DNA of 64,000 nt from Trichobilharzia regenti (Eukaryota; Platyhelminthes; Trematoda; Strigeidida; Schistosomatidae): NCBI GenBank assembly GCA_944472135.2, contig OX235267.1, positions 39,463,312 through 39,527,311 of the forward strand, read 5' to 3'. A program made the position numbers and the translations under genes. Below the pieces are notes generated by a model, which had not been told where the DNA came from, ran no database searches, and saw only the letters and a list, made by a program, of their open reading frames with translations. Below, piece by piece: positions 52,040-62,039 of this stretch. Numbering within the stretch: position 1 is the stretch's first letter; the number at the start of each line of letters is the position of its first letter.

Positions 52040-52990
52040 TCGCGTTGGGTTGAGAGGGGAACATAGGGCTTCAACAATACATCCCCACTTTGTCCCATTT
52101 TCTGCTGTCCTCTACAGCTGGCTGGGTCCACAATTGCCCATAATTTCTCATCTCCTCCTCGCCACACGATCTCCTATATGTCAATCTCGCACTGACAACC
52201 CACCAATCGCTTCCCATTGAGATTCAACTCGAGCGATGTCCTCCATTGAGTGCAGTGTCATTCGATGACCTTCTCAAAGTATGCTCGAATCATCCTTCTA
52301 CATTTTCTCTTGCATATTTGTTGAGCAATCGGCTCTTGGATTGTTTGTTCCCAGCCAGCCAGAGTCTCTCTCTACTAATTCTTTCTAAAGAATGAGGCCA
52401 ACGAATGGAGTAGCTGTTGATCAAAGTCTGCAGTAGTCTGTTGGAAATCCTATTCGTGACACGCAGTGCAAGTTTCTGACCCGTCAAGAAGAACTGACTG
52501 ACTGACTTCACATTTGTGTTCAAAATCTGAATCTTGTTGTTTCTGCTGAGTGAAGCAGACGATTTCCAAACTGGTTTCAGGTTTGTGAAGGCGTCCTTTG
52601 CCTTTTTCGATTTTGGCTGGTTCATTTGCCTTGATCTTTTCAACCGTTCCTTGTGCTTATGTTTGAAATTGAAGGAATTAACTTCCTTCAAATATCTCTT
52701 TGGCTGTTGCCGATTGTTGTTGTTGCTGTTGGTTAGTTGGTTGGTTGGTTATCTTCGTCACTTTTATCTTCTCTATGTTCACCTGAATTTCCGCCTCCTC
52801 CAACTGCTTCTTCTGCAAGTTTGTTGATTTCGCCTACCTATAGGTCTTCCAATAAATCATCACCGCGAGAAATCCAGATCTTCTGGAGTCTTCCCACCGA
52901 CTGATCCAACGTATTCCTATCATCTCATTTTATTGTGCAGAGTGTTATGCGCAGTCCAGTCCACAGCAATTCGGGATATCATCGGTTATA
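52040..52990 (-). pseudogene. RTE-type LINE, diverged subfamily, 3' half
   Basis: The minus frame 52290-52691 reads KAKDAFTNLKPVWKSSASLS and KIQILNTNVKSV, the RTE region after the catalytic box. The DWxA motif side is at 52950. Repeats in the Q region read as TTG repeats (52715-52755). Frame broken at several points. Confidence 0.8.
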
Positions 52991-53949
52991 ATAGTAGCAC
53001 TGTTAGTAGTAGAAGAAAGAAAAGCATCGTTTATCCATATCGCTCGCTGATCAATACTTTACAAATTACCCATCAAACGGCTGAGCATTTATTTGGAAAA
53101 TAACATTTTGATTTAGTTGTGTTCTCTGAGAAGCTGGTTGATTTAAATGCGAACCTTTGACTCTCCTTCTAGATAATATATTCAGCGCAAGCTTTAAGTT
53201 AAACTAAACTCGTTTGAATTCTTTATCATATGATACAATTGTAACATTATTTTCTTAGTCAAATTGATTTATGTAGCTCTCTACACGCTTCCATATGAAA
53301 GGATGCATATAATATCACTTTACAGCTAATTTTTGTTCATGGAATGTGATTCGAGCGGAAAGTTCATTTTTACCAAAGCAGTGTTTATCGCAATTTATTT
53401 TGTATATGGTATTGATCATATCTTCTTTTTCTGTTGGATCTTTGGGTCTTCACAGTCTTAAATGAATTATTTGTGTTAGCTTGTATGTTGTGTCTATTTC
53501 AAATATTCTTAGTATTCCAGCCGTTGATTCAAAGATATTCTCTACGTATGGTAGAATGAATTTTCTTGTGATTTTTGAGAATGGTATCTTGTTGGCATTT
53601 CGATTAGAGTTTAAACGTTTTTTTGATGAAGTTGTATGAGTATTCATTCCACTTGAAGACAGTTAGTAGATATTTCTCTTCAGTATTGGAGTCATATAGT
53701 CTGGTTGGACTGTTTTAAACAATGTGTGAAACAGAGCTTCTTTTGTGAGTGATTGGATTATTGCTGTTATATTTGAGCGCTTGATCTATATGTGTATACC
53801 TGTGTTTCCAAACTTCCTGAGTTTATCCACTCGACTTAGACATCCAAGAAGGAAATTTTGACATCTGTTTATTTTTCTTTTGTGTATTTAATGTCTTCAA
53901 AATAACACCTCTGTAGCGTACTAGTTAATATCCTTTGAAGAGTGAATGT
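52991..53949. other. no gene recognised
   Basis: AT-rich spacer. The frame 53450-53647 (minus) has no recognised domain. The complement near 53700-53720 resembles a PLE pre-GIY segment, too weak to call. Confidence 0.35.
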
Positions 53950-54081
53950 TCAACTTTGGCGTTGATGGAATTTATGCGATAACGCTATGTACTACCACAT
54001 CCTATGGTTTTCCTGATTCTGATGAACTGGATTATTCAGCAGACAGTGTATGAAACAAGAAGATAGACAAAAAGACTCTAG
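53950..54081 (+). pseudogene. RTE-type LINE, part before the solo LTR
   Basis: Reads a FLILMNWIIQQTV stretch (the FLIAIDWIMRQT motif) and DKKTL up to the LTR. Continuous in frame with 54397 onward when the LTR and one CTAG are ignored. Confidence 0.7.
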
Positions 54082-54396
54082 TGTAACAACAGAAGACAAG
54101 GGCCAGGCAACAGATCGTTTTATTATGAAAATCAACACGTATTTATACATATTTCAGACAACATTATTATAGACAAGCGCAGTCATCTGATTGGTTGTTT
54201 AGGTAGACAAACGCAGGCTTCTGATTGGTTGTTTCGGGATTCCTTGACAAATGCGAATCATATTTTGCCACGTTAACTTTGCTGTGATTGGTTGTTGACT
54301 CGGCCTTGTTCATATTTTCTCACGGCCCATATTAGTGACCTAGACCTTAACGTAGATTAGTGCCAACCAATCGGCTAGCAGCCTGCTCTCACCACA
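54082..54396 (-). repeat. Solo LTR of the Gypsy family, CTAG TSD
   Basis: The reverse complement of the LTR of the element at 56150-60642, 315 bp against 326. The difference is mainly a 12-bp gap (AAGAGAACTCTA in the long form) plus scattered substitutions. Ends are TGT...ACA and both flanks are CTAG (54078-54081 and 54397-54400). Solo LTRs arise by recombination between the two LTRs of a full element. Confidence 0.95.
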
Positions 54397-54720
54397 CTAG
54401 AACATCTGGGCTTCGAGGATTATTAATGTCCAGTGTTACACAAACTTGAAGATCTTCAAGCAAAACAAACCAATAGTCGGAAAAGGCAACGAAGAGAGGA
54501 TTTAAAATGAACATCGACAAAACCAAAACAGACTACTTGTGGTTTGAACTCCAGAAACCGAGCTGTGCATCACAAACTCTGCATAGCTCACCGAAACTAC
54601 CTTGAGACATGCACGCAGTTATAAAACGCTCAAATGACAGTAAAAATGACGATTATTCGTCAATCGAAATCAAAAACTCAAAATCAAGTTGAAGAATGCC
54701 GTTAAGCAGCTATACCAACA
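54397..54720 (+). pseudogene. RTE-type LINE, part after the solo LTR
   Basis: Reads an EHLGFEDY stretch (aligning with EDLDFADD; catalytic residues lost), then a NIDKTKTDYL-like strand. No open frame. Confidence 0.6.
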
Positions 54721-54789
54721 ACACAACACTCTAAGTACAAAATAAGTACAATATAAAAAAACTAGTTGACCAGAATTCACCGGTAAGAT

Positions 54790-55050
54790 TATCATTTATT
54801 ATTATTGGTTCCTTCAGTTCCTAGAGAAACAGATGCCCTCAGCAGCAGGTCCTCATCGCGTTCGATTCTCCGACAACGTTTTCACCTGGCTCCGCGTCTG
54901 CTCACATGCTTCTCTTCACATCACCTCATTCACCATATCACTCTCTCACTGGTGAACACCTCGCCACTTCCCAATCGAGCGATGACCTTTCGTGTGATGT
55001 CACTTCATGATTTGTTTTGATTTCTTCAGAGTATGATCAACTTCTTGCAA
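54790..55050 (-). pseudogene. 5'-truncated RTE-type LINE, 3' 260 bp
   Basis: Tail side TTATTATTATTGG at 54797, then TTCAGTTCCTAGAG and the complement of the C-terminal region. Ends at 55050 with the LRKPSS region. Confidence 0.8.
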
Positions 55051-55346
55051 CTGTAAGAAGTGTAACATAGAATCAAGTTGAATATTCTCAAGAAAAGTTG
55101 GGATCGAAACTGTATCAGGAAGAATCACACATCAACAATTCCTCTGGACTGTCCATGGTCCAAATGACTTTCATTCACTCAAACAAAATCACATCTTAAA
55201 ACAACATATTTTCAGTATTTCAATAAGCATGAAAATTGGAGATTAAAGATGGACAAAGACAAATAATAAAGGTTAGGTCAACAGATGATATGCGAATATC
55301 AGAACAATGGTGTGCAGTCTAGGAGAAAGAGGGAGAATAGTTGCAG

Positions 55347-55470
55347 AGTTAGTTGTGCGTCGGTGGCACAGTGGTTAGGACTCTTGCTGACCATGCACAT
55401 GGTCCAAGGTTTGATCCCTTGCCGACGCACACCTGATATCTATGGTCGGTCTGTAAAAACAATTATTCCC
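55347..55470 (+). mobile_element. tRNA-derived SINE, family C (3'-truncated)
   Basis: The head (GTCGGTGGCACAGTGGTTAG, AAGGTTTGATCCC) and body start are present; the A-rich tail is absent. Confidence 0.75.
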
Positions 55471-55479
55471 TTATACAGA

Positions 55480-56145
55480 TGTTATAGGGTTGATCAGCCA
55501 ACAGCAACAAGCATCGGTCGCCATCAAATGGAGACATCTGAAGAAAATTATCTCCTTCATTTAACTGGATTACATCGTTCTAACTGTAGGCCGAGTCGTA
55601 CGGCTGAGGACGTCAAAATCAGTCGGCAGCAAGAAAGTAAAACAAACTTTCATTACACTTAAACCAGTGGGGAAGTCTATTGAACTCTGCATAAGGAATA
55701 AGATCCAAAATTTTCTGCCCCAGCATCAGGCAATCTAGTATTTGTGTACGGTTTAAATACGCGTCAACGAAAGCGTTTTTTCAATAGTCGGATGAAGACT
55801 TTCATCAGCGACTGCCTTTTTCTCACCATATTGAAGATCACGTAGCCGGCTGGAAAGGATAAACCTGGAAGATTGGCAGGCAGAGAATGAAACAACCAAC
55901 AACGCAGAGAATAGACAGGAAAATCTGGAGATGGAATGCACATACACTAAGGAGGTCGTTAAGTGATACCACACTCCTGGCAAGTCCTCAAGCTGAAATG
56001 ACGAATTGGCCATTTGTCTGAGTGTGACATGGAGGAGATGTTTTAGGGCGGAAGTGAAACTGTATAAGCGATACTCGAGTCAAGTGAAGATGAATTTATA
56101 GAACAAAGTGGAATTGGAATGTTCCAATAGGAGACCAAGGAAATA
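55480..56145 (+). pseudogene. RTE-type LINE, diverged subfamily, 3' half
   Basis: GGTTGATCAGCCAACAGCAA (Q-rich region) to GTTCCAATAGGAGACCAAGG (3' end) with frameshifts. The Gypsy element is inserted at its 3' edge, which dates the LTR element as younger. Confidence 0.7.
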
Positions 56146-56254
56146 CTAGTGTGGTGAGAGCAGGCTGCTAGCCGATTGGTTGGCACTAATCTACGTTAAG
56201 GTCTAGGTCACTAATATGGGCCGTGAGAAAATATGAACAAGCCTGAGTCAACAA

Positions 56255-56417
56255 CCAATCACAGCAAAGTTAACGTGGCAAAATATGATTCGCAAAGAGA
56301 ACTCTATTTGTCAAGGAATCCCGAAACAACCAATCAGAAGCCTGCGTTTGTCTACCTAAACAACCAATCAGATGACTGCGCTTGTCTATAATAATGTAGT
56401 TGAAAGATGTATAAATA
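56255..56417 (+). promoter_or_regulatory. LTR promoter: CCAAT motifs and TATA box
   Basis: CCAAT at 56255, 56330 and 56364 and a reversed copy (ATTGG) at 56175. The last two lie in a 34-bp direct repeat with ACAACCAATCAGA. TATAAATA at 56410-56417 is the likely core promoter. The same features are at +4167 in the 3' LTR. Function inferred from motifs. Confidence 0.6.
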
Positions 56418-56432
56418 CGTGTTGATTTTCAT

Positions 56433-56438
56433 AATAAA
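56433..56438 (+). terminator. Poly(A) signal in LTR
   Basis: AATAAA only 16 bp after the TATA box. In the 3' LTR it is at 60600-60605 and would end the genomic RNA. Confidence 0.6.
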
Positions 56439-56477
56439 ACGATCTGTTGCTTCGCCCTTGTCTTCTGTTGTTACATT

Positions 56478-56494
56478 TGGTGTCGCTGCCTCCA
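56478..56494 (+). other. Putative tRNA primer-binding site
   Basis: TGGTGTCGCTGCCTCCA starts 2 bp after the 5' LTR. TGG at this place is what complements a tRNA CCA end. I could not assign the tRNA. Confidence 0.6.
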
Positions 56495-56498
56495 GAAA

Positions 56499-59400
56499 AT
56501 GAAGATCCCGTGGCCAGCTGCGTTTGAAGAAGGAGACATAAGGAGCTTCTTACGTGACTTCGAGGCTGTTGCTGAGCTGGTGGGTGTCAAGGAGCAGGCA
56601 GCGAAGGCAGTTGTCTTGGGGACGCTGTTGAGAGGCCGAGCGAAGGCTGCATATGACAGCGTAGACAGGTCAAATGGCACAGCGTCTTGGAAGAAATTGG
56701 TTGAACGACTAGTTTCCGAGTTTGACAGCGAAACAGACAGACAGCTAGCAATGCAGCAGTTCCGGTCAATGAAGCTTGGACCTGATGGAGACCCGCTAGT
56801 GTTGGCGGTGAAACTGACTAATCTACTTCGACGCGCACTTCCCACTTTAGATGAAGAATCAGAAGCGCAGTTACTGTCTTCCCAATTCATCGAGAGTGTC
56901 CCAGACCACATTTCTCAGCGATTACAACTGGTTAACGCAACGCAGCCGATGGATATTAGCGAGCTGGCGAAGGTGACCAGACAGCTGCTGAGCACAACGG
57001 TAGCCGCTATAGACCAACCAAAACCAAACGAGTATGAGCAGAAAATTGAAGCATTGCAGCGGGAAGTGGCGGCGTTAAAGTTGGCTGATAGAAAAGACCG
57101 GTGTTTTGAATGCGGTAAGCCGGGACACTGGAGAAGATACTGCCCAGAAAGGCGGAAAAGAAAAAATTTCAGACGGTATAATGCTTGTTCTTTCTTTCGT
57201 ATGAACCTAGATTTAGTGGGGGCTATTGAGAAAGGCGCTCTGTATTCGAAGTTGCGAGTGAATGATCGAGAAGTAGTATGTTTGATAGATACAGGGGCGG
57301 CCGTGTCGTTAATAGATAAGAATTTATGTAAGAGTGTTAGCCCGTGTTCATTGACAGTACAAACAGTAGGCGGGTATGTGTTGCGTATAACGGGTAGATC
57401 GAACTGTACGGTCGTTGTTGGTGGCTGCGAGGTGACGTTTCCTTTCATTGTTGTACCCGAACTACAGCGAACGATATTAGGAGCGGATTTTCTGCGTGAG
57501 ATTGGTGCCATAATCGACACGCAAGCGAACGTGGTGGTCACGAAATACGGGCATATCAACATGTATGAGACCAGCGAGATAGCAGCGATTAAGCTGCCGA
57601 CGGTACACAATGTGACAGAGTTAATTAGTAAATACGATCATCTGTTCACTGGAGATGGCGACCCATACGGTTATTGCGATAAGGTGAATCATGAAATTCC
57701 GTTAAGTGATCCGAAAGTAAGGTCATTTACAACGCGAAGAGTTCCATGTCATCTGGAAGGCGAAGTGGAGCGACAAGTGCAAGAGATGTTAAAAGATGAC
57801 ATTATTGAGGAAGCTGATAGCCCGTACAACTCTCCAGTGCTGTTAGTAAAAAAAGCGAATGGGAAGTATAGATTCTGTGTTGATTTTCGACAGTTAAACA
57901 GTATGACAGAGTTAAGACCGTGTGCCATGCCAACAGTGGTAGAAACTTTAGATCGCCTACAAGGCGCGAATGTGTTTTCGGTTCTCGATCTTCGCTCAGG
58001 ATACTGGCAGATACCGATAAAACAAGGTGATAGAGATAAGACGGCTTTCATCGTGGGTCAGACACAATATCGATTTAAACGCATGCCGTTTGGACTAGCA
58101 GGTGCACCGTTTACGTTCAGACGACTGATGAAGCTATTACTTAGGAACTTGAAAAACGTGGAGGTTTATGGTGATGATCTCGTCATATACAGTCAAAACG
58201 AAAACGATCACGTCAACCATGTAGAAGCCGTGCTGCGACGCATCGAAGAGTTTGGACTACGCGTCAACAAAACCAAGTCCCAGATAGCCAAAAAGAATGT
58301 TACTCTGTTGGGACATAAAGTGGGAAATGGTGAGATTAAACCACTGCCGGAGAAAATTTTGACGATTAAAACGATTCCAGCCCCGAATTCAAAGAGAAAA
58401 CTGAGACAATTCTTGGGTAGAGCAGCGTTTTATAGCCGCTTCGTGAAGAACTTCAATGAGATAGCAGCCCCTCTATACAGGCTACTAGGTGAGCCAAAGT
58501 TTGTTTGGTCGGAAGAATCGCAGAGGACATTCGACAGAATTAAACAGCTGCTCGACCACCAACAAATGACGCTAAAACTACCTGTGCCAGGAAGACAGTT
58601 CACAGTGTGCACAGATGCCAGTGACTACGCTATAGGTGCGGTCCTAAGACAGGACGAGGGAATCGTTGAGTATGCCAGTAGGGTTTTGACACTCGCAGAG
58701 AGAAAGTATTCAACGATAGAAAAAGAATGTTTAGCAATGGTATGGGCAGTCGACAAATGGAGACCTTATTTACTCGGCCGGCGGTTCCACATCGAAACTG
58801 ATCATAAGCCGCTACAATTTTTGAAGACAGCGAGAGACCCACGGGGGAAGTTGTCACGGTGGATGTTGCGTCTTCAGGAGTACGATTTTACGATCTCACA
58901 CGTTCCTGGAAGTGAAAATGTCTTGGCAGATTTGTTATCGAGACCAGAAGATGAGTCTGAGTTGCCCGAGGTCGCTTACGGAGTGCATGCAGTAGAACAA
59001 GACCCACTAAGACTTGCACGTAGGCAGAGGTTGGACGATACGCTGAATACAGTAATACAGGTGATCACCAACGGAATAGAAGTGGATCAAACTACGGCGA
59101 GTAAGGAGCTAACCACACTACTCAGACAGAGGGATCGACTCAGAGTGAATGCCTACGGGACTCTGACCTGGCGAGAGAACGACGGAAGCTGGCTGGCTGT
59201 CATACCTCAATCGTCGCGCCACGACATGATAGAAGAATGTCACCAGCTAGCGCATACAGGCGTGGCCAGAACGACCGATCTCCTAAGACAAAGTATGTAC
59301 TGGCCAGGTATGAGAGAAGACGTAGCAAGATACGTACTTGGATGTCCACGGTGCCAGCTGATGAAAGGTGACCGGTGTATACGACCACCACTTCAGTCGA

Positions 59401-60338
59401 TTCCAGTTACCGCGATAGGTGACTTGTGGTCCGTAGATGTCATGGGTCCATTTCCTCAGACATCCAATGGTAATCAGTACCTCTTGGTAATGACGGAACA
59501 CGCGACACGATGGGTAGACGCCGTAGCAATCCCAGACCAACGTGCAAGAACCGTGACAGATGCAGTAGTTAGACACATTGTTGCAGACCACGGCGTACCG
59601 AAGACAATACTGACAGACCAAGGTCCCTGTTTCGAGAGTGAAGAGTTTACTTCCCGTTTGCAACAGCTGGGCATCAAGAGGATCAGAACGACCCCATACC
59701 ATCCACAAACGAATGGCCTAACGGAGAGAAACAACCGTACACTGAAGGAGTGGCTGGCCTCGAAGGGCGGGAACTGGGAAACGGAGCTTCCACTGATTTT
59801 ACTAACACATCGCGCTACCACTCAGGAAACAACGAAGAAGTCACCCTTCCAACTGATGTATGGTAGAAAACCACGATTACCGGTACACAATGAGACCTGG
59901 CCCATGCACCAAAAGTGGAGTACGACGAAATTAAAAGCAGAGAGGAAAGAGGCAGTCAAGAATGTAATACGGAAGCAGCGCAGTGATGTCGTGAAGTCTC
60001 AGATGAAAGAAAGGACGCAGTGCATTACCTTTGCAGTCGGGGACCAAGTGAAGTGTAGAGACAGGAGATATACAGTTGGAGGCGGGCTAGGTTCACGGAA
60101 ACTCCTTCCAAAGTGGGAAGGACCATACACAATCACAAAAAGACGGGGTCAAGTATATACCATCCGAAGAGGTGATAAACAGAAACGAGTTAACGCCAGT
60201 CAGCTCCAAAGATGGGTACAGTGGGACAAGCCGGTCAGTAACAATCCTCAACTAGAGGATGTAGCACCCAGAAGGTCGGAACGTCTGCGCACGAAGCTAT
60301 TTGACGGGGGGACGAGTGTGGTGAGAGCAGGCTGCTAG
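56499..60338 (+). CDS. Gag-Pol polyprotein of Gypsy element, 1279 aa
   Basis: Encodes capsid and replication enzymes as one frame without a gag-pol frameshift. Residues 1-about 190 are Gag; a CCHC zinc knuckle is at C202-C205-H210-C215. The aspartic protease is at 262-267 (LIDTGA). RT spans about 380-600 with DFRQLN, LDLRSGYWQ and the catalytic YGDD at 557-560 (most Ty3/Gypsy have YLDD or YIDD). RNase H has TDASDY (705) and ETDHKPL. Integrase has the HHCC finger (H915, H919, C949, C952), the DD35E triad D980, D1040, E1076, and a GPY/F-type C-terminal module (KWEGPY). The last seven codons including the stop lie in the 3' LTR. No lesion seen; probably functional. Confidence 0.96.
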   Translation: MKIPWPAAFEEGDIRSFLRDFEAVAELVGVKEQAAKAVVLGTLLRGRAKAAYDSVDRSNGTASWKKLVERLVSEFDSETDRQLAMQQFRSMKLGPDGDPLVLAVKLTNLLRRALPTLDEESEAQLLSSQFIESVPDHISQRLQLVNATQPMDISELAKVTRQLLSTTVAAIDQPKPNEYEQKIEALQREVAALKLADRKDRCFECGKPGHWRRYCPERRKRKNFRRYNACSFFRMNLDLVGAIEKGALYSKLRVNDREVVCLIDTGAAVSLIDKNLCKSVSPCSLTVQTVGGYVLRITGRSNCTVVVGGCEVTFPFIVVPELQRTILGADFLREIGAIIDTQANVVVTKYGHINMYETSEIAAIKLPTVHNVTELISKYDHLFTGDGDPYGYCDKVNHEIPLSDPKVRSFTTRRVPCHLEGEVERQVQEMLKDDIIEEADSPYNSPVLLVKKANGKYRFCVDFRQLNSMTELRPCAMPTVVETLDRLQGANVFSVLDLRSGYWQIPIKQGDRDKTAFIVGQTQYRFKRMPFGLAGAPFTFRRLMKLLLRNLKNVEVYGDDLVIYSQNENDHVNHVEAVLRRIEEFGLRVNKTKSQIAKKNVTLLGHKVGNGEIKPLPEKILTIKTIPAPNSKRKLRQFLGRAAFYSRFVKNFNEIAAPLYRLLGEPKFVWSEESQRTFDRIKQLLDHQQMTLKLPVPGRQFTVCTDASDYAIGAVLRQDEGIVEYASRVLTLAERKYSTIEKECLAMVWAVDKWRPYLLGRRFHIETDHKPLQFLKTARDPRGKLSRWMLRLQEYDFTISHVPGSENVLADLLSRPEDESELPEVAYGVHAVEQDPLRLARRQRLDDTLNTVIQVITNGIEVDQTTASKELTTLLRQRDRLRVNAYGTLTWRENDGSWLAVIPQSSRHDMIEECHQLAHTGVARTTDLLRQSMYWPGMREDVARYVLGCPRCQLMKGDRCIRPPLQSIPVTAIGDLWSVDVMGPFPQTSNGNQYLLVMTEHATRWVDAVAIPDQRARTVTDAVVRHIVADHGVPKTILTDQGPCFESEEFTSRLQQLGIKRIRTTPYHPQTNGLTERNNRTLKEWLASKGGNWETELPLILLTHRATTQETTKKSPFQLMYGRKPRLPVHNETWPMHQKWSTTKLKAERKEAVKNVIRKQRSDVVKSQMKERTQCITFAVGDQVKCRDRRYTVGGGLGSRKLLPKWEGPYTITKRRGQVYTIRRGDKQKRVNASQLQRWVQWDKPVSNNPQLEDVAPRRSERLRTKLFDGGTSVVRAGC
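60303..60316 (+). other. Polypurine-tract-like segment
   Basis: GACGGGGGGACGAG immediately precedes the 3' LTR and would prime plus-strand DNA. It is inside the coding sequence. Confidence 0.55.
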
Positions 60339-60642
60339 CCGATTGGTTGGCACTAATCTACGTTAAGGTCTAGGTCACTAATATGGGCCGTGAGAAAATA
60401 TGAACAAGCCTGAGTCAACAACCAATCACAGCAAAGTTAACGTGGCAAAATATGATTCGCAAAGAGAACTCTATTTGTCAAGGAATCCCGAAACAACCAA
60501 TCAGAAGCCTGCGTTTGTCTACCTAAACAACCAATCAGATGACTGCGCTTGTCTATAATAATGTAGTTGAAAGATGTATAAATACGTGTTGATTTTCATA
60601 ATAAAACGATCTGTTGCTTCGCCCTTGTCTTCTGTTGTTACA
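60317..60642 (+). repeat. 3' LTR
   Basis: Same 326-bp sequence as the 5' LTR. Its first 22 bp encode the end of Pol. Confidence 0.97.
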
Positions 60643-60884
60643 CTAGTAAAGTGTGGTCAATAGCTGAAGTATCATCTTCTTAGCAGCACCAGAAATATCG
60701 GTAATTCGATTCCTCCTTTTAATCTCAACTATCGTGTCATTTTCAAATCATCAGAGGTATTTCGGATAGCTCAGTTAATATATAGAAGCAGTTATAGATT
60801 ACCAAGAGCGCGACTTTTCAAAGACGCGGCAATCTTCATAATTATCTCTCACTGCTAAGATGCTGACAACAGATAAATTGTGTT

Positions 60885-61050
60885 CAAGTGTTGGTTTGTA
60901 AGGGATTTGATTGGTTACAGGATTTCATCATGAGCTGACATTGGTTAGAGAACCAGTGGAAGACCTTGGAGTACTGGACAGCTGTTTCGCCAGGCTAGTT
61001 TGAAACTCTTCATCAGCACGTACCCACCCGGGTTAAAGAGTGGAACTCAG
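60885..61050 (-). mobile_element. Hammerhead SINE, family B (minus)
   Basis: Tail from 60887 (TTCAAGTGTTGGTTTGTAAG), ribozyme 60971-61019, start of the head at 61025, then truncation. Confidence 0.8.
60971..61019 (-). ncRNA. Hammerhead motif of SINE family B
   Basis: On the minus strand GTGCTGATGAAGAG, a mutated helix II, CGAAACAGCTGTC and CAGTAC. The GAAA box and helix I/III are intact; helix II pairing is damaged. Confidence 0.55.
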
Positions 61051-61220
61051 TAAGTTTTAAAATGACCTACGTGATTACTAGAAAACGAGATTCTTTTTTG
61101 AACTCTAGTAGTAACCTTTCTGACTCTGAATGAAGGTATACCTAAATGTCATGCTAGACAAGCTTCGACTACAATTGGGAAGGTTATAATTTTCTCGTCA
61201 TTAAAAGATTTAGTTCATAT

Positions 61221-61576
61221 TGTAATGACAGAAGACAAGGACCAGGCGACAAACAGATCGTTTATTGAGAAAATCAAGATATATTTATAGATTTTTATCT
61301 GTATTATTATTAGCACTATTGTTAGCAAGGAAGCAACTTCCTCTGATTGGTTGTTTTCTTGCTGAAGTTTATCCCATACTGCTTGTGACCGTTTCTTAGA
61401 AAGTTAAGCCATATATCTGCGAATCGTATTTTCACACGTTAATTCTGCTGTGATTCGTTGATAAGTTTCTCATGGTTAAGTTTTGTTAAATGTTTTTCTC
61501 ATGACCCTTATTCGGGACGTGAACATTGACGTAAACTGTTGTCTACAGTTTTGGCTTGCAGACAGCTCTCACCACA
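61221..61576 (-). repeat. Diverged solo LTR, ATAT TSD
   Basis: A 356-bp segment with ends TGTAATGACAG and CTCTCACCACA, homologous to the Gypsy LTR (shared CAGAAGACAAGG, CAGATCGTTT, GCTGTGATTCGTTG), with a different middle. Flanked by ATAT at 61217-61220 and 61577-61580. It represents an older or sister family. Confidence 0.85.
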
Positions 61577-62039
61577 ATATTACATTTCACAATGGAATCA
61601 AAAAATGTATCAAAGAATCGATTACTGGAGGTAAAAATGACAAGAAGAAGGGATGACGTGACTCTGAGAAAAATTATCCACCGAAAAGCACAATGGAATG
61701 ACCAAACAACAAACTTTTATATTTAGATACCGTGTGAGTTATAAAATGGTCGTCATTGTTTCATCTACTCACCGTATAAGAAGAATTTGTACTATTGGCC
61801 GCCAGTCATTTCTTCTTAAAAACAGCATGGCTTACAATGGATATCAGACAGGTTTCGTGGAGGAAAACATCAAGAAACGTCAAATAGCGCAGAATTCAGT
61901 TCAGAGCCAATGAAAATGCTCGATATAAACCTGAACTTCAGGTGAGACCCAGGATTACATGAACTGAAGAAAAGAACATCTAGCGGCCTACATAAAGCAT
62001 GTGTGCTGACAACATCGGAGGTGATTTCATCTAACGCAA
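61577..62039. other. no gene; probable outer part of PLE cap from about 61880
   Basis: 61880-62039 may extend the inverted PLE tail that is clear from 62040. The rest is unassigned. Confidence 0.4.

Larger units (their letters stand above)
56150..56475 (+). repeat. 5' LTR
   Basis: Begins TGTGGTGAGAG and ends CTGTTGTTACA (TGT...ACA). I find no difference from the 3' LTR on reading both. Contains the CCAAT motifs, a 34-bp tandem repeat, TATA box and AATAAA described below. Confidence 0.97.
56150..60642 (+). mobile_element. Complete Ty3/Gypsy LTR retrotransposon
   Basis: A 4493-bp element: 326-bp LTRs (56150-56475, 60317-60642), 23 bp to the first ATG, one gag-pol frame reading to the first 22 bp of the 3' LTR, and CTAG on both sides (56146-56149, 60643-60646). 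No env-like frame. The compact size (4.5 kb) and single ORF differ from larger three-ORF Gypsy elements of flukes. GC content is clearly higher than the surroundings. Identical-looking LTRs and an unbroken ORF indicate very recent insertion. Confidence 0.97.

Noticed and set aside
56471..56911. Open frames antisense to gag-pol (also 56915-57610, 59283-59708, 59474-59821)
   Set aside because: Shadows of the high-GC coding frame; no domains.
56150..60642. Infectious endogenous retrovirus with env
   Set aside because: No third ORF or envelope-like frame; Pol ends in the 3' LTR. It is an ordinary LTR retrotransposon.
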